Assembly (NCBI GenBank): GCA_905178155.1
Contig: CAJINV010000001.1
Coordinates: 1,725,904 to 1,789,903, forward strand
DNA: 64,000 nt
Source: Amoebophrya sp. A120
Lineage: Eukaryota > Sar > Dinophyceae > Syndiniales > Amoebophryaceae
Direction of reading: 5' to 3'
The notes beneath the pieces are model-generated. The model had not been told where the DNA came from and searched no databases. It saw only the letters and a program-made list of their open reading frames with translations. This document shows positions 1 to 11,223 of this stretch, in pieces (position 1 is the stretch's first letter; each line of letters opens with the position of its first letter). A program made the translations under genes and the position numbers.

Positions 1-239
1 CTCCCTTTCGTTAGATTTTGGCCAAGTTTTGGTCAGAATCTTATCGGGATTTAGATTCTCAATCCTTTGGTCTCTCCTTTTTGGTCAAGTTGCTGCGAGT
101 CTATAGCTCTTTAAAAGTAGAAGTAGTAAGATACCGTACAAAAAGTGGAGAATTCGCAAATTTGTCATGCATAAGCGGTGCACGTGCACGAAATCAAGCT
201 ACTCAAGTTTGATTTGAGAATGAAAGACAAGGTGCAATC
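1..239. other. Left edge, no gene called
   Basis: Holds an isolated ATTTGTCATGCAT motif near 160-172 like those inside the introner elements. No TIR pair is visible, so it may be the remnant of an element cut by the window edge. No supportable gene. Confidence 0.3.
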
Positions 240-2403
240 TCATACGCTCCTTCCATAAATCGTCACACCGGACTCACCTAGAGTAGTCGTACTGGTAGTA
301 GTAGTACCCTCCAGAAACTCCAATATCATGGCATGCGGTCCTGCTAATGGTCCTTCATGGTTTCGCCAGTCCCGGTCTTTCGTCGTGGCTTTCAATGCGG
401 CTTGTCTCGCTACGAACTTATTGACTCTTTCTTCGCGTCTTCTTCGGTCCAGAACACGCTCAACATGGTGGTCAAAAGCACGAAACAAGGAGCCACAAGC
501 ACAGCAAAAAGAAAAAAGAGCCAGTGCTGTCAGAACCACGACCAGGCCAATGTCAGCAGCTAGACCAAATCGCCGCACTTCCAAAAAGGATGCAGGGATT
601 TCACCACGAGAAGCCCCGTAGCCACCCGACACATTTTGGACAGCGACAAGCTCCGTGAACGACCATGGACTTCTCGAGCTGCCAGCTGCCACGCGCGTGC
701 CGGACTCGGCGACGACATGGCCGAAATTTTTCGCGTACGTACTTCCCAGGTGATGCATCATCGTAGCGGTCACAGGAAACCCAGCCTGCAGCCCGCTTCT
801 CGGCATGCTTTGCAGAAACGCTGCGAGCGTGCCTCCGCGTCCGCTGAGCCCGCCCGTAGATGTGGAGAGAACGCCATCAGCCAATCGCGTCGTTGCGTTT
901 ATAATGGTCGCTATGTCCAGGCCCGCATCTGTGTACCCGGGTGACCCCCGGGTCATGCTTGCGTATCGAATGCAGATGTGTCTGGGACTGGAAGGCTGTA
1001 GTATACTATTAACCTGTCTACAGGGGGAACAGGAAGCACCTCCAAGGATGACGAGTTTGCCTTTGCGCTACGTCTCGCGGAACGTGCATGAAAAAGAAAA
1101 TAAAGCCGCGACATGATGACAAGCCGTGGTGAGATAGAGATATCAGGCGGGGCGCTGCATCATATTAACACGCTAATGAACCCCGCGCATGACAAGTCTA
1201 TACAATCTTCCACACCCCGACAACTTTGCATTTAATACAGCCAGCGAGTAACTCAAGGCCGAATCGTCGCTGAGGTCCATTTTCAACATTTGTCTCGCGT
1301 CATATGAGATTCCACAGCCACCCCTACCCATCGTTTCTCCTCGTCGCAAATGCAATGCAAACAAAGAAGTCACGACCAGCGAAAGCCACGCTACTGCTTT
1401 TCGGGAGCGTCCCCACAGGACAAATTCAAATTCTGGAACTAGATCAACTTCACTTTCAACTAGAATACGGGTGCAGATTTGTCGGCCACATTTTTGCAGC
1501 TCCTTGCGTTGCTGCTCATGCTTTTTCACATGGGGAAGTCGGCAAGGGAGGAATGACATCTCATAGATCAAAACTGTTCGCGATTGCATCCATCTCGAAA
1601 GACAGGGGCGCCATCTGCTGTGACATGGGAAACAGGACTGCAGTGCGCTGAAAAGGGTGCAGGACCAGCGTTTTCCGCCTAAAATCTTCGTCGCGCGCGA
1701 CTGGCCACGAGTACCGGTGTAAGGCGTCGGCGTACAAAAGCGCCTCGTCGCGAACTCGCAGAGCCAGGCTCGCGCTGTTCGAAGATCCCGTCAGGAACGC
1801 GTTAAGTGCGACATAATACGCGTCGATGACGCCCCCGGCGCCCGCCGCTGCTGTTGCTGGAAGTGGAGTGAGTGCAAGCCGCTTCGGATTTTCTTCCTTT
1901 TGCGGCCGCAGTAGCATGGTGCCGGACGGTTCCTGTATCGGCTCGCCGTTCTTCATGGATCTCGGTGAGAAGACCCGAATGGCCTTGGCAGACTGCCCGG
2001 AAAACACGTAGATTTGCGCCGCTTCGATGCCTTTTCGAGTCGTTTCAAGCTCCACTCCCATGCCGTCCCGCTCGTATAACTCATCGCCGCCCGCCTCCCC
2101 GAAAACCACCGGGCTGTAAGTAGCGAAACCAATTCGGACCCTTTATGGCATTCTCAAAAGTTACAACATTCTCAGCTGGTGCATGAATTTGTGATGCAAG
2201 ACTGGCAAAAGTGAAAGGGGGAAGAGTGCGCCGCTTGCATTACAGGTTCGGCGCAGACGAGTCTCGGCGCGTTTGGCCCTCCGAGAATTTGCCATGCGAA
2301 GCAGCTTCTTGACGGTGTCGATTCTGACGGTCGGTTTGCATGGCGTATCATGTACCAGTTGAAAACGTGACGCTTGAGAACGCCATATTCTTTTACTCTT
2401 CAT
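240..2403 (-). CDS. Unknown protein with two predicted membrane segments, several exons
   Basis: Likely coding pieces, 5' to 3': about 2403-2388, 2143-1590, 1589-1238 and 963-240 (stop at 240). The second piece reads RIGFATYSP then VVFGEAGGDEL with no ATG near its left end, so the true start lies upstream. The third has a hydrophobic stretch (AVAWLSLVVTSLFALHL). The fourth has another (IGLVVVLTALALFSF) near its C-terminal third, followed by a basic tail rich in R, K and E. About 200 residues lie between the two segments, suggesting a loop with two membrane passes. A family-B introner-like element splits pieces three and four, and the frame can be joined across it. The link between pieces two and three changes frame near 1590 and I found no convincing splice pair, so that join is uncertain. 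A D-family element precedes piece two. I do not recognise the family. Confidence 0.5.
964..1237. mobile_element. Introner-like element, family B
   Basis: TIR left TATCGAATGCAGATGTGTCT; right end, read on the other strand, TATTAAATGCAAAGTTGTCG. No clear TSD, and both ends are diverged from the family. It separates two exons of the 0.2-2.4 kb gene. Confidence 0.65.
2144..2387. mobile_element. Introner-like element, family D
   Basis: TIRs TATGGCATTCTCAAAAGTTA and, on the other strand, TATGGCGTTCTCAAGCGTCA. Internal ATTTGTGATGC and ATTTGCCATGC motifs. Lies at the 5' side of the first gene; host frame across it is not resolved. Confidence 0.75.
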
Positions 2404-2678
2404 CTCCCTGACGGTTCTTGCGCGAAATACCGCCCCCGGGAAGCACGTCAGTCGTCTGGTCTTGTCGCGTTTCGGTCTGCAGGGGAAGGCTTGTAGCGGA
2501 GTAAATATCTCTCCTGTATCACGAGGAATAAAGATCCTCGCCCGTAATACTCAAACAGGAAACGCAACACGCGTTTGCGAATTTATTTTGGCAACAAATC
2601 AGCTGTGTCTTGCGCGAAGGCGATGCGGCGTTCTACTTTCCGTCCACTATACTGGTCATCGGTCATGTGCATGTCATT

Positions 2679-2831
2679 TATGAATTGCAGAAGTATCGCA
2701 CTCGTATAAATGCATTACACATTGTTCCCTCAGCATGAGAAATAGAATTTGTAATGGGGATTTACGCGCAAGAAAAGGATTTGTAATGCAAGACTTGCAT
2801 CTATACGAATGCGATACTTTTGCACAGGATA
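2679..2831. mobile_element. Introner-like element, family A
   Basis: TIRs TATGAATTGCAGAAGTATCG and TATCCTGTGCAAAAGTATCG, flanked by perfect TCATT duplications. The plus-strand frame reads through the join (HRSCACHSGHGNDSPTYF, stop near 2966), but minus-strand alternatives exist, so the host gene is unresolved. Confidence 0.78.
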
Positions 2832-3261
2832 TCATTCTGGGCATGGCAATGACAGTCCTACGTACTTCCATGCCATGTTGTTGATGAACGCATCACTCGC
2901 GAGGCTGCTCGGTGCTACCAAGACCTCCGACGCTCTGCCTCCCCTGTGTGGTGGCATGCAGTAGACAGAATTTATATTTATTAACTTACACAATCACAAA
3001 CACAAAAAATCCCGCATCACAACTTGCCGTCTACTGTTTGAGTATGGGATGGGAGGGCTTTTCACTTTGGTAGCCGACGTGTGGGATTTCGTGTAGATAT
3101 TTACCCGGGAGGTTCACAGTAAGCCCTTTGGTTGTCCTGACGGTCGCGATGACGCCTTTGATGCCGGACGTCGACCGGAGGCTTTGCACGTTCAGCACAC
3201 TTGCGAATGTGCCGTTGATGAGCGTCGAGTGCATGGTGGTCACCCCGGGCGGATAGATTAT

Positions 3262-5713
3262 CTAAACCCGGTGCGAGTCGAAGGTCTTCCGCATGTCCTG
3301 GCTCTCGAAGCTGTACTTCAGTGGGTATGAGAGTACACAACTCGTCTCGCCCCTCACTCTCTTTTGCAGCGTCACCAGTACCTGCAGAATAAAAAGGGGG
3401 GGCAGCACACAGCAGGGCCAGCAATTGTTAAATGACGAAGACAATTGATAACATGGACGATAGCGCGTACACGTGCTGTTTGGGCTCTTCGCAACAAGTT
3501 GTCCTGCACACCTTTCCATCAATCTATCTCTCAGCATCAACATGCATACACATACTTCCTTCTGTGGCATTTCGCATGACAAACGAATGCTAATGTATGG
3601 GGACGAGGGGGAAGTTGTGCGCTCTCATAATGCTGGATTATGGGAGAAATCCACCAGCATCCCCAGGCCCTTGTCCTCCGCACCCCCGTTTGCGCGGGAA
3701 AAAACTTCCGCAATCGTGTCTCGTGATGTCGCAGCCGCAGGTGGGGGATCCTTGACGGCCGCAAACAGTCTCCGAAAAAATTTTGGAACAGAGACCAGCA
3801 TCCACTTCGCCATTTTGGCTTTATACCACATTCCGAGCTTTTGTTCCTTCGCTCGCGCCGCAGGCTGGCCCTGTCGCCGGCCGGGGCCGTGTTGCTGACT
3901 TGTGCTCGGTCCCCGGTTATTCCCCGTGGCAACCTGGCGCGTGCGCTTGAGCTTGTGGACCCCGGTGGAGTACCCATACCCGCTCAAGAAAGCCTCCGGC
4001 ACTGCGCTGCTTGTGGAAATGGTAGCATCGTCGTCCGGCTGCTCATTGTCCTCCTGCTCAGGAGTGGATTGCCCCTTGTCATCCACATAGTAACCCTCCA
4101 TTACCTGGTGCGGGTCGAGGCAGTCGCACAAGTGACCAGCTAGCAAAAGAAGTAGTAGTGGCCAGAACCACCGGACGAAGACAACAAGTCCGCTTGCTTG
4201 CAGCAGAGTCTTCGACACGTAGGATTGGTTTTTGGTGTTGTTGCGGATCAAGCTCGTGCAGGAAGCGTAGTTGCTCGCGGGTCTTTTCGCCAAGGGGGGG
4301 ATTGGGTACCGATGCTGGTGCTGGAAAAACTGTTTTAATATACATTCACCATTTCATCTCTACTACTTAGTAGAGTCTACTACATAAAGAAACATACGTA
4401 TCACGAATACGGCCTCAGCGTATATAAATTCTAGAATCTGCTGCACCTCCTACAGAATGATGATCTTCTTCGTGTACTACAAAAACACTCCCGAGCACGA
4501 CAGACAAGCAACAACAAAAAGCTACCTCCTCCACAACCGGTCTGATTTGGCATTTTCCGCAGCGATATAGTATGCGTCACGGGCTCGGGCGGGAGCTCGT
4601 CCGCCACAACGGCCACCGCGCATCTTTCCAAGTACCACCCCGCGCCGCTGCTACCGGCGTTCTTGCTTGTCGTCCCCGCCGCGCCAGCTGTCCTGCTCCT
4701 GCTCGCCTTCGCTAGGGCTCCTCTCCGGGCTCTTGAGGAAGGGGAAAAAGAGCACGAGAACAAACTGTTTTTCGACGTTTTGCTGCCGGTTGAAGACGAA
4801 GACCCTGCTCGTGCTTCGTTATCCAGGAAAAAACACCCATCCCCATCCATTTTTTGCATGACAAATAGTGGATTTTATGCATGTTTTGCATGACAAATTG
4901 GATGTGGATGGGTGTTTTTTCCTGGATATTCGTCGTCGGTTTCCTCCACTTCGAAGATCTTGATTCTCAACCGATCCTCTGGACGACACCGGAATTGTTC
5001 GTAGCGACCTTTCACATCATTTTATTTCTAGACGACCTACTACATTTATCTAGATAACGGGGGCACGAGCACGATAAACATCCGAAAGAAAAATCCGTGT
5101 TGTAACACAAGAACATTAAACTTTTTCATCCCAGCGCTCTTTCCATTGGGCCCCTTCTGGTTCTGATGGAAGTAGTAACATAAACATAGTTACAAAACAT
5201 ATGATAAATCATGCATACCTGCTGTCGCAGAGCTCGCCGCAGTATTTTCTATCCCCACCGGTGCGTCGTAGTGTCCACTGGTCCGACGGATCAAGTTCGT
5301 GCAGGAAGCGTTGCGCGCGGGCCTTTTCGCCAAGGGGGAGGGTGTCGATGCTGGGACACTTCCGCGACGACCGGCTCGATGCGTCATTCTCTGCAGCGAA
5401 ATAGTACTGCGTGGCATGGGGAGCTCCTCCTCCACCACAGCCACCGTGCACCTTTTCGAGTAGCGCTCCGCGCTGCTACCGGCATTTATTCTGCTTGTCC
5501 CCGCCGCACCCCCGGCTGTTATGTTCGCATTCGCTAGGGCTCCGCTCCAGGTTCTTGTTGAGGAAGCGGAAGGGGAGAAACAGCACGAAAGCAAACTGTT
5601 TTTCACCGCTTCGCCGCCACTTACACTTGGGCGTCGTTTTCTCGGAGAGGACGGGGCACTGGGCTTCGTCCCAATTTTCAGCACCACGGGGCCGTCGTGG
5701 TCCTTTAGGATTT
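3262..5713 (-). CDS. Single-pass membrane protein with a tandemly duplicated exon block
   Basis: Pieces: 5713-5219, 5008-4929, 4814-about 4526, about 4330-3630, 3325-3262. The first join is GT-AG with matching phase and reads through SSATAGRYEQF. Removing the C-family element with its ACGAA/TTCGT duplication reads EETDDEARAGSSSS. Blocks 5650-5240 and 4780-4250 are diverged copies: both contain KNSL(L/F)SC.FSP, an (A/C)VAVV acidic stretch, TISL and PLAKRPA.N..SCT.LIR. The last large exon has a strong membrane segment (WFWPLLLLLLAGHLCDC, near 4180) and a disordered acidic/basic tail. Removing the G-family element at 3326-3629 continues the frame as DFSHNPAYPLKYSFES to a TAG at 3262. Around 4526 the obvious GT site would shift into a second frame that also looks protein-like (LGEKTREQLRFLHELDP), so frame choice in the duplicated block is unsettled. 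Function unknown. Confidence 0.45.
3326..3629. mobile_element. Introner-like element, family G
   Basis: TIRs TATGAGAGTACACAACTCGT and TATGAGAGCGCACAACTTCC (other strand). Its removal joins DFSHNPA to YPLKYSFES in the 3.3-5.7 kb gene. Confidence 0.75.
4820..4928. mobile_element. Introner-like element, family C
   Basis: Near-perfect TIRs TATCCAGGAAAAAACACCC on both ends and perfect TTCGT duplications. Internal TGCATGACAAAT twice. Present in only one of the two duplicated exon blocks of its host gene. Confidence 0.88.
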
Positions 5714-5861
5714 ATTTCAATTATTTCTCTTTCAACCCACAACATCTACATGATCAAGGAAAATGAAGAACAACACGGCAGTGCCTCTTCGCGAAAATCA
5801 GCAACCTTGTTGACAAAAAAACGGATAACGATTATGAAATATTAAACGGAAACGGAATCTT

Positions 5862-5882
5862 CACACACACACACACACACAC
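5862..5882. repeat. CA dinucleotide microsatellite
   Basis: A run of ten CA units inside the gene-poor stretch 5840-6000. Confidence 0.9.
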
Positions 5883-6006
5883 AAATAAAATACGGATAGA
5901 AATACTTATACCGGCTCATGATCTTGTTCTTGGCCGCGTAGCTGCATTTTGCGCTGGCTACCGCTCTGCAGGTGCGTCCTCTACGCGGCAGCCATAGCTG
6001 CTTTCA

Positions 6007-6237
6007 CTACAACTGCCGAAGGGCCAACAGGAGGAGCGACAGTGTCAGTGTGCTGCCGACGCAGTCGCAGGTATAATTCTTGCCTTGCGTGATTTGACGA
6101 AGGACTTGACGAGGTTGAAATGACGGCTTGATTTTGTTCCGGGACGAGACGTCGACCAAACTAAAGCACGGGGGAACCACTCCAGGCTGTCGTGTTTGCG
6201 GTGTCGACGGACGGTCGACTAATGAACTAGAACACAA
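6007..6237 (-). CDS. Possible terminal exon of a small secreted or tail-anchored protein
   Basis: An open frame begins just after a plausible 3' splice motif (TTCTAG) near 6225. It runs through a polar, proline-containing stretch, a CDC pair and a short hydrophobic C-terminus (TLTLSLLLLALRQL) before a TAG. The hydrophobic end would suit tail anchoring or GPI attachment. No homologue is recognised and the upstream exon is not identified. Confidence 0.25.
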   Translation of the reverse strand: MCSSSLVDRPSTPQTRQPGVVPPCFSLVDVSSRNKIKPSFQPRQVLRQITQGKNYTCDCVGSTLTLSLLLLALRQL

Positions 6238-6865
6238 TTATGGGCTAGCTCATGGCGGTGAAATAAGAATCAAACTCAGCATCTCATCTACTAAAAGCGA
6301 AACTTGGCGATGGCACGCAATAATACATGAAGTTAGATACAGATCGTCATCGTGGATGGATTTGAGATAAAGAGCGATTTGATTCTCGCTCGCAGACAGC
6401 AAAGAAACAACGAGAACCGAGATCGATCGATCCAACCGAGGAGAGGAAGAGCACTCATGTCATCTGTCACGGCAAACAAAATGAGAATGATAGCGCTTGT
6501 TCTGCCCCTGCCATCTCACCAATAGTCATGCTCGCCCTGCTCGTCGCACCCCGTCCAACACAGAAAACTTTTACCACTCGTCGGACTCCTCTACTCTTGC
6601 ATGTATTGGGTTACTATTTCAGAATCAAAAGAGTTACGTCAGTGAGTACTCACAGCGAGAAATATATCTCTCACAAGTACGTCGAAGGCGGAACAAACTG
6701 AAAGAACATAAGAAAAGATACCAAAAGATTTTCTTCGATCGCTCAGCTGCGACTTCCCTTCGCGTTTCCTTGCGCAAAAACGTGTGAACTGACGAAGTAG
6801 TACTAGTAGATCAAGAACTCATGACGAATTGCTGGACATCGTCCATCCATCCGACTAAAAATCCA

Positions 6866-9800
6866 TCAAAAGTCAATGTCTTCCGATTCAAAATCAATTT
6901 GCGGTGGCAAAAGTACCTCGTTCGTGGGGTCGACCTTTTGCAACAAGCGCCGCAGTGCGTGGGCGATCAGATCGGGTGGGGCTCCTGATCCGGCTTGCTC
7001 CGTCGCAGCTTGTTGACCGGTTATCTGGTCCGGTTGATCACCACGTGACGCTTGTCCACCGCTCGGCTTTCCCCACTGCTGGAACCTTTGATCGCGTTCC
7101 AGGTCTAGCCAGACACGTCTCGGTGCCACGACATGAATGCAAATGACGGTCGTGGCAGTTTCAACACTACTCCGGTTTATTTCGATGTCAGAAGCCTTTG
7201 ATATTTCTAGGCTTGCTGTGCCTACCTCCGGATTATGCGCACCGCCACCTGCATCCTCGTTTTCACGAGCAAGCTCCTCTTCACTAGGGCGGGACATCGC
7301 TCCCACATTTTGGGCTTGGGCTTGCTCCTCCTCCGTAAGCGATTCGGTTGTACTCGCGGACAGTGCTGGGGACTCTTGCTCCCTATTTTGTTCGAAGGCC
7401 TCTTCAGGATCAGGATCAGAATGATTATCCCAGCCAAGTTCCCTTCTCGCGACGGTGGAAAACGTTGACGGGGGCGATGGCCTTGATTTGCCTTCCTCGT
7501 CGACCAGCTCTCCGCAACCGTGGTAGTTGTCGATGAATTTCAGGAGTGGCAGAGCGCTCCGCAGACACTCCACTATCTGGAACTCGCGCAAAAGTGCGCC
7601 GAACGGAACCTCCAAGTCATTTTCTCGCCGGCCGTCGAGCTCGTGTCCTTGTCTTGTGCTCCCGGATGAAGAATCAGCTGCAGCAGGAGGAGCTGCTCCA
7701 GATAGTTTTTCTTCATCTTCTCTGGTACGAAAAAGCCTTTTTCCCAGAAGCTTCCTTACAAGGCGGGCATAAGTCGAGTGCTGCTGGTGAAATGAGTGTA
7801 GTTGTGCAGCTCCTGAAGGCGACGCTTTTGGTGGCACAGTTGTAGTACCAAAACTGACTGACGGTGACGCTGATGCTGTGCAGAGCTGCATCATAGCGGC
7901 CTCTATTTCAGGGGCGAACAGAAAGCGACAGAAATCTTCGCGAACTCGATCGGATTGGCGTGATGTTGGCCATTCTGTACCCCCTGTACCTTCTCTATTG
8001 GCCGCCGGCATGGGTGGATTTTGTTGGCAGTCGCCTGAAGATGTTGTTCCCTTGCTGGTGTAGGTCTTGTACCCCTGGGCTGAGGATAAGGAAGGCCCCC
8101 TCCTGCTGTCTACGAATACAACCGATCCGTCTTTCTTTGCATTTTCTTCCGTACAACAAGCCACGGCCACCGCGTTTTCCACAGGTGGCAAGGCTGGAGC
8201 AGGGGCCTTTTCCCGTCGTTGGTGTTCTTCCACTGAGGGAAACAACTCAGACAGCCAAGACTGCAGACAACGGAGCGTGAAGACCAAGCGCGCAAGCTCC
8301 TCCCGCTGGTCCTGGGTGAAGACAAACGCGCGGCGAATACGCACGTGCGGATTCCGCTCGTCCGTGTAGGATAGGTGAAGAATAAACTTTTTGTTTAAAG
8401 GAGGCTGCACGACCCTCTTCCTCCTGCACACCGTGGCTGTGATTTCTGTTGGTTCGTTGGTACTAGTTCTTTCGTCTTGGTGAGCAAGAGGAACTTGATG
8501 TTCTTGTTCCGAGCTTTGAAGATTACTCCTGGACGTCGTGGCCACGGCGGCGCTAACGCCCAAGAGCGCGTGTTCCACCGCTGCTGTACCATCAAAGATC
8601 TCGATCTCCTCGTCGTCCACAGTGTACCACAGTTGCGCCGGGCGGAAGAGCAGAGCGCCGTTGTCGTCGTCCACCGGTTATGAACTGCAAAAGTATCTAT
8701 ACGATTACGAGCACTCGTAGTGATTGCAGTAATGCATTACAAATCTTTTTCTTAAGGTATTCCACCGCATGACAAATTTCATTTCTCATGTTGCTGAGGA
8801 AATCTGTAATGCATTCATACGAGGAGTAGGATACTTTTGCAATGCATACCGGCCGCTCAGAGATGTGTGGATGGCTCGTTTGGTTTGTGACGTGCTGGAG
8901 GATAGTATGACAGTGCGCATCAACTCCCCCTCCCCCTCATTTGTATAGCATGAACGGCAATACAAGCATCAGCCAGAGTGCCGGTTTTGCATGACAAATT
9001 TGCAGTGGAGTGTAGTGCTATTTGGGCTACCAGAACTTGTCATGCATAATAGTGACAGGAGGGAAAGCGTGGATTTGGTACTTTACATGAGGAATGAGAA
9101 CGAGGGGGAGTTGTGCACTGTCATAGATAAGCACGTTGCGCCCGCCCGACGTCCTGGGCGCCGCGAGCAGGAGGCGCAGGGGCCCGCTGGCGAAATCCAC
9201 AAAATAGTTTCCCACATTTGTACTCGAGGAATACAGAGCGCGGATCGTGGGCTCGGGAAGTAGTGGGGAACAAATTGAAACGCCTGGAGGTGGCCGCGTT
9301 GCAGCCCCTTCAGCTCCTTCACATTGCGAAGGCGGCGAGTCCGTAGAAGAAGTTCCACAATTGATTCTACCTTCGTATCGCAAGGCGGTCAACCACAGAG
9401 GCATTTGCTCTGCTCCATCCAGAGTCCGGGCGAACCTGTTTGCGTGAGCGTGGTCGATCGCGTCTACTTCGCGCCGCTGTTTCGCTCCACGGTCCTCGTC
9501 GCGTTTTCCATCCCCGCTGGGATGAGGTTCATCGAGATCCACCACAACGGACGGTGGATCAGATTGGCGACAATGCGCAGCGGACGACGAAGATCGCTCC
9601 TGCGGTGCTTTAACAACACTGCTCTTTTCGATATTTCTTGCCTTGCTTCCATCTTCAGGGCCACCTATTCCGCGGATCCAATGCGAGCTGCTTCCTTGCG
9701 CACCACCCGGACCTCCAGGGCCCGGCCGCTTGGAGAAAAGTGGCGGATCTAGGTTTTCTACATCACTGAATTCATTCACGAGGTGCCTCACGAGATCCAC

Positions 9801-10100
9801 ATACAGGGCATGCCGGTCCACCTGCGTGGCGAACAACTGACGCAACCACGCAAGAGAATACGCTTCTTTACTAGTAGTGCTGTCAGCAAGCTCGTCGAGA
9901 GGACGCAGGTCCGACTGGTCGTGGTCGTGTTGCAGCTGCGGACCTATTTGCCTATCTCCTCGGTGACAACGCTTTTGTCCATCTCGTTCCAGGGGGAAGG
10001 GGAACTCGTCTGTCGTCACTAGGACATCGCCCCCCAGATTCCGGAACTCCACCCGGATGGGAACAGAGTGTGTCTGGGGTAGACCACCACCTGGGGGCAT
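6866..10100 (-). CDS. Large protein of unknown function, three exons joined across two introner elements
   Basis: Exons 10100-9126, 8905-8849 and 8678-6866. The start chosen is the ATG at 10100 (MPPGGGLPQTHSVPIRV); a longer open frame upstream has no ATG. Removing the G-family element at 8906-9125 with one duplication copy gives RNVLILQHVTNQTSHPH. Removing the A-family element at 8679-8848 gives SERPVDDDNGALLFRPAQLW in the same frame. The 57-nt middle exon is bounded by elements on both sides. Apparently folded parts are an N-terminal region (VEFRNLGGDVLVTTDEFPF), a central block (FVDFASGPLRLLLAAP) and a helical block (REELARLVFTLRCLQSWLSELF). They are separated by S-, E- and Q-rich linkers, and the C-terminus is acidic (DFESEDIDF). 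Length is about 940 residues. No in-frame stop occurs in the 600-codon last exon. Family not recognised. Confidence 0.75.
8679..8848. mobile_element. Introner-like element, family A
   Basis: TIRs TATGAACTGCAAAAGTATC and TATGCATTGCAAAAGTATCC; duplications CCGGT/CCGGC. Removal joins SERP to VDDDNG in the 6.9-10.1 kb gene. Confidence 0.85.
8906..9125. mobile_element. Introner-like element, family G
   Basis: TIRs TATGACAGTGCGCATCAACT and TATGACAGTGCACAACTCCC; duplications GATAG/GATAA. Lies 57 nt from the A element in the same gene. Confidence 0.85.
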
Positions 10101-10367
10101 TTTTGCTGGTGTGTGTGGCCTTTGGGTTTGGTAGTAAAAATGTGGTTGAACAACAAGAATACCGTGCCTGCGCAACAAACTTCTACAAGGGCAGGACTCG
10201 ATGCAGTGTTCTTATGCAATGAGCGAGACAACGAGGACTAGGACAACACAGATGTTGTGATCTCGCATATTGAAATAAAAAACGACGAACTCCGATCTTA
10301 TGCATGTGAGGCTGAGGACTTAGTGTAGTTTATGCGAGTAGTAAAGTAAAAGACTGCGAGTAGTGCA

Positions 10368-11190
10368 CTAGTTCGAGCATTTGCATCCGGGTCCATGGTT
10401 CTTGATCTGATGCCCCCACACAGCACGATACCAATTTGCAGATTTTTGGAACACGAACCTGACGAACTCGACTTTTGAGTGGAACCAAGACCAACAGAAA
10501 CTATCCACAAAAAACAACCATCCCCACCCAATTTGTCATGCAAAACATGCATGAAGTCCTGTGTTTGTCATGCATAAAATGAATGGGGATGGTTGTTTTT
10601 TCCTGGATAGAAACTCGGCACAACGAAACGGTCCTTCTCCAAGACGGCTTGCAGTTTTGTATTCCGTGCGCTCCGCCACCGCCAGACTTTGGACTCTTTT
10701 CTTTTCGACGATTGATTGATTGCGCCCTGTCGTCTAGTACTGTTCGTTGAATTTCTTGGATAATACTCCAACAGCTTTCTTTGGTATTCTAGTAATATCT
10801 GGATCTGCCTATAATCACACGTCGACGTCGACGTCCATTTTTTTACTGTCCAGAGCCAGAAGTAGAGTTTTGCCCGATCTGCTCTGTCGCTGGCAATCCG
10901 TCCTTCTTGAGTTGCGTGAGCAACGTTTTGCACAAACCTTCCAGCTCCGCTTCCTGTTGCATTTGCGATGCTGTTGGCAGCCCCAGGGCCTTAGCCGCCG
11001 CGTCTTTCGAGGCAGTAGCTTCAGCGTGTTCCTGGTCCTGCTTGCTGGCAGCAGCAGGAGCTACTACGCTTGTGCTGGTTTTCGAAGAGGAGGCCGTTGT
11101 AGCAGTACTAGTGGCAGCTTGCTCCTTGTTATTTTTCCCTTTTTCATTTTCCTCTGCCAACTTTAGAAGCTGCTGCTGAAACGCGTCCAT
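10368..11190 (-). CDS. Small charged helical protein, three exons
   Basis: Start ATG at 11190 (MDAFQQQLLKLAEENEKGK). Exons 11190-10847, 10808-10610 and 10496-10368. The first intron is only 38 bp (GTAAAA to ATTATAG) and keeps phase: SGSGQ joins QIQILLEYQRKLLEYYP. The second intron is a C-family introner element with perfect GAAAC duplications; after removal the frame reads VVPSFCWSWFHSKVEF. Total is 224 codons including the TAG at 10368. The N-terminal third looks like a coiled coil followed by an A/T/S-rich linker, the middle is basic and the C-terminus is tryptophan/cysteine containing. No family recognised. Confidence 0.65.
10502..10609. mobile_element. Introner-like element, family C
   Basis: TIRs TATCCACAAAAAACAACCAT and TATCCAGGAAAAAACAACCA; perfect GAAAC duplications. 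Intron of the 10.4-11.2 kb gene. Confidence 0.88.
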
Positions 11191-11223
11191 CTTGCGAGCT
11201 AAGATAGGTGTTCTATTGCCCAC

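Noticed and set aside
4929-5008. C2-domain-like look of RIKIFEVEETDDE
   Set aside because: Only a short resemblance; neighbouring strands and calcium-binding loops of a C2 domain are not visible.
6866-8674. Genome-wide reassignment of stop codons, as described for one Amoebophrya lineage
   Set aside because: Exons of roughly 600 to 1400 codons here contain no internal stops, and gene ends fall at normal stop codons.
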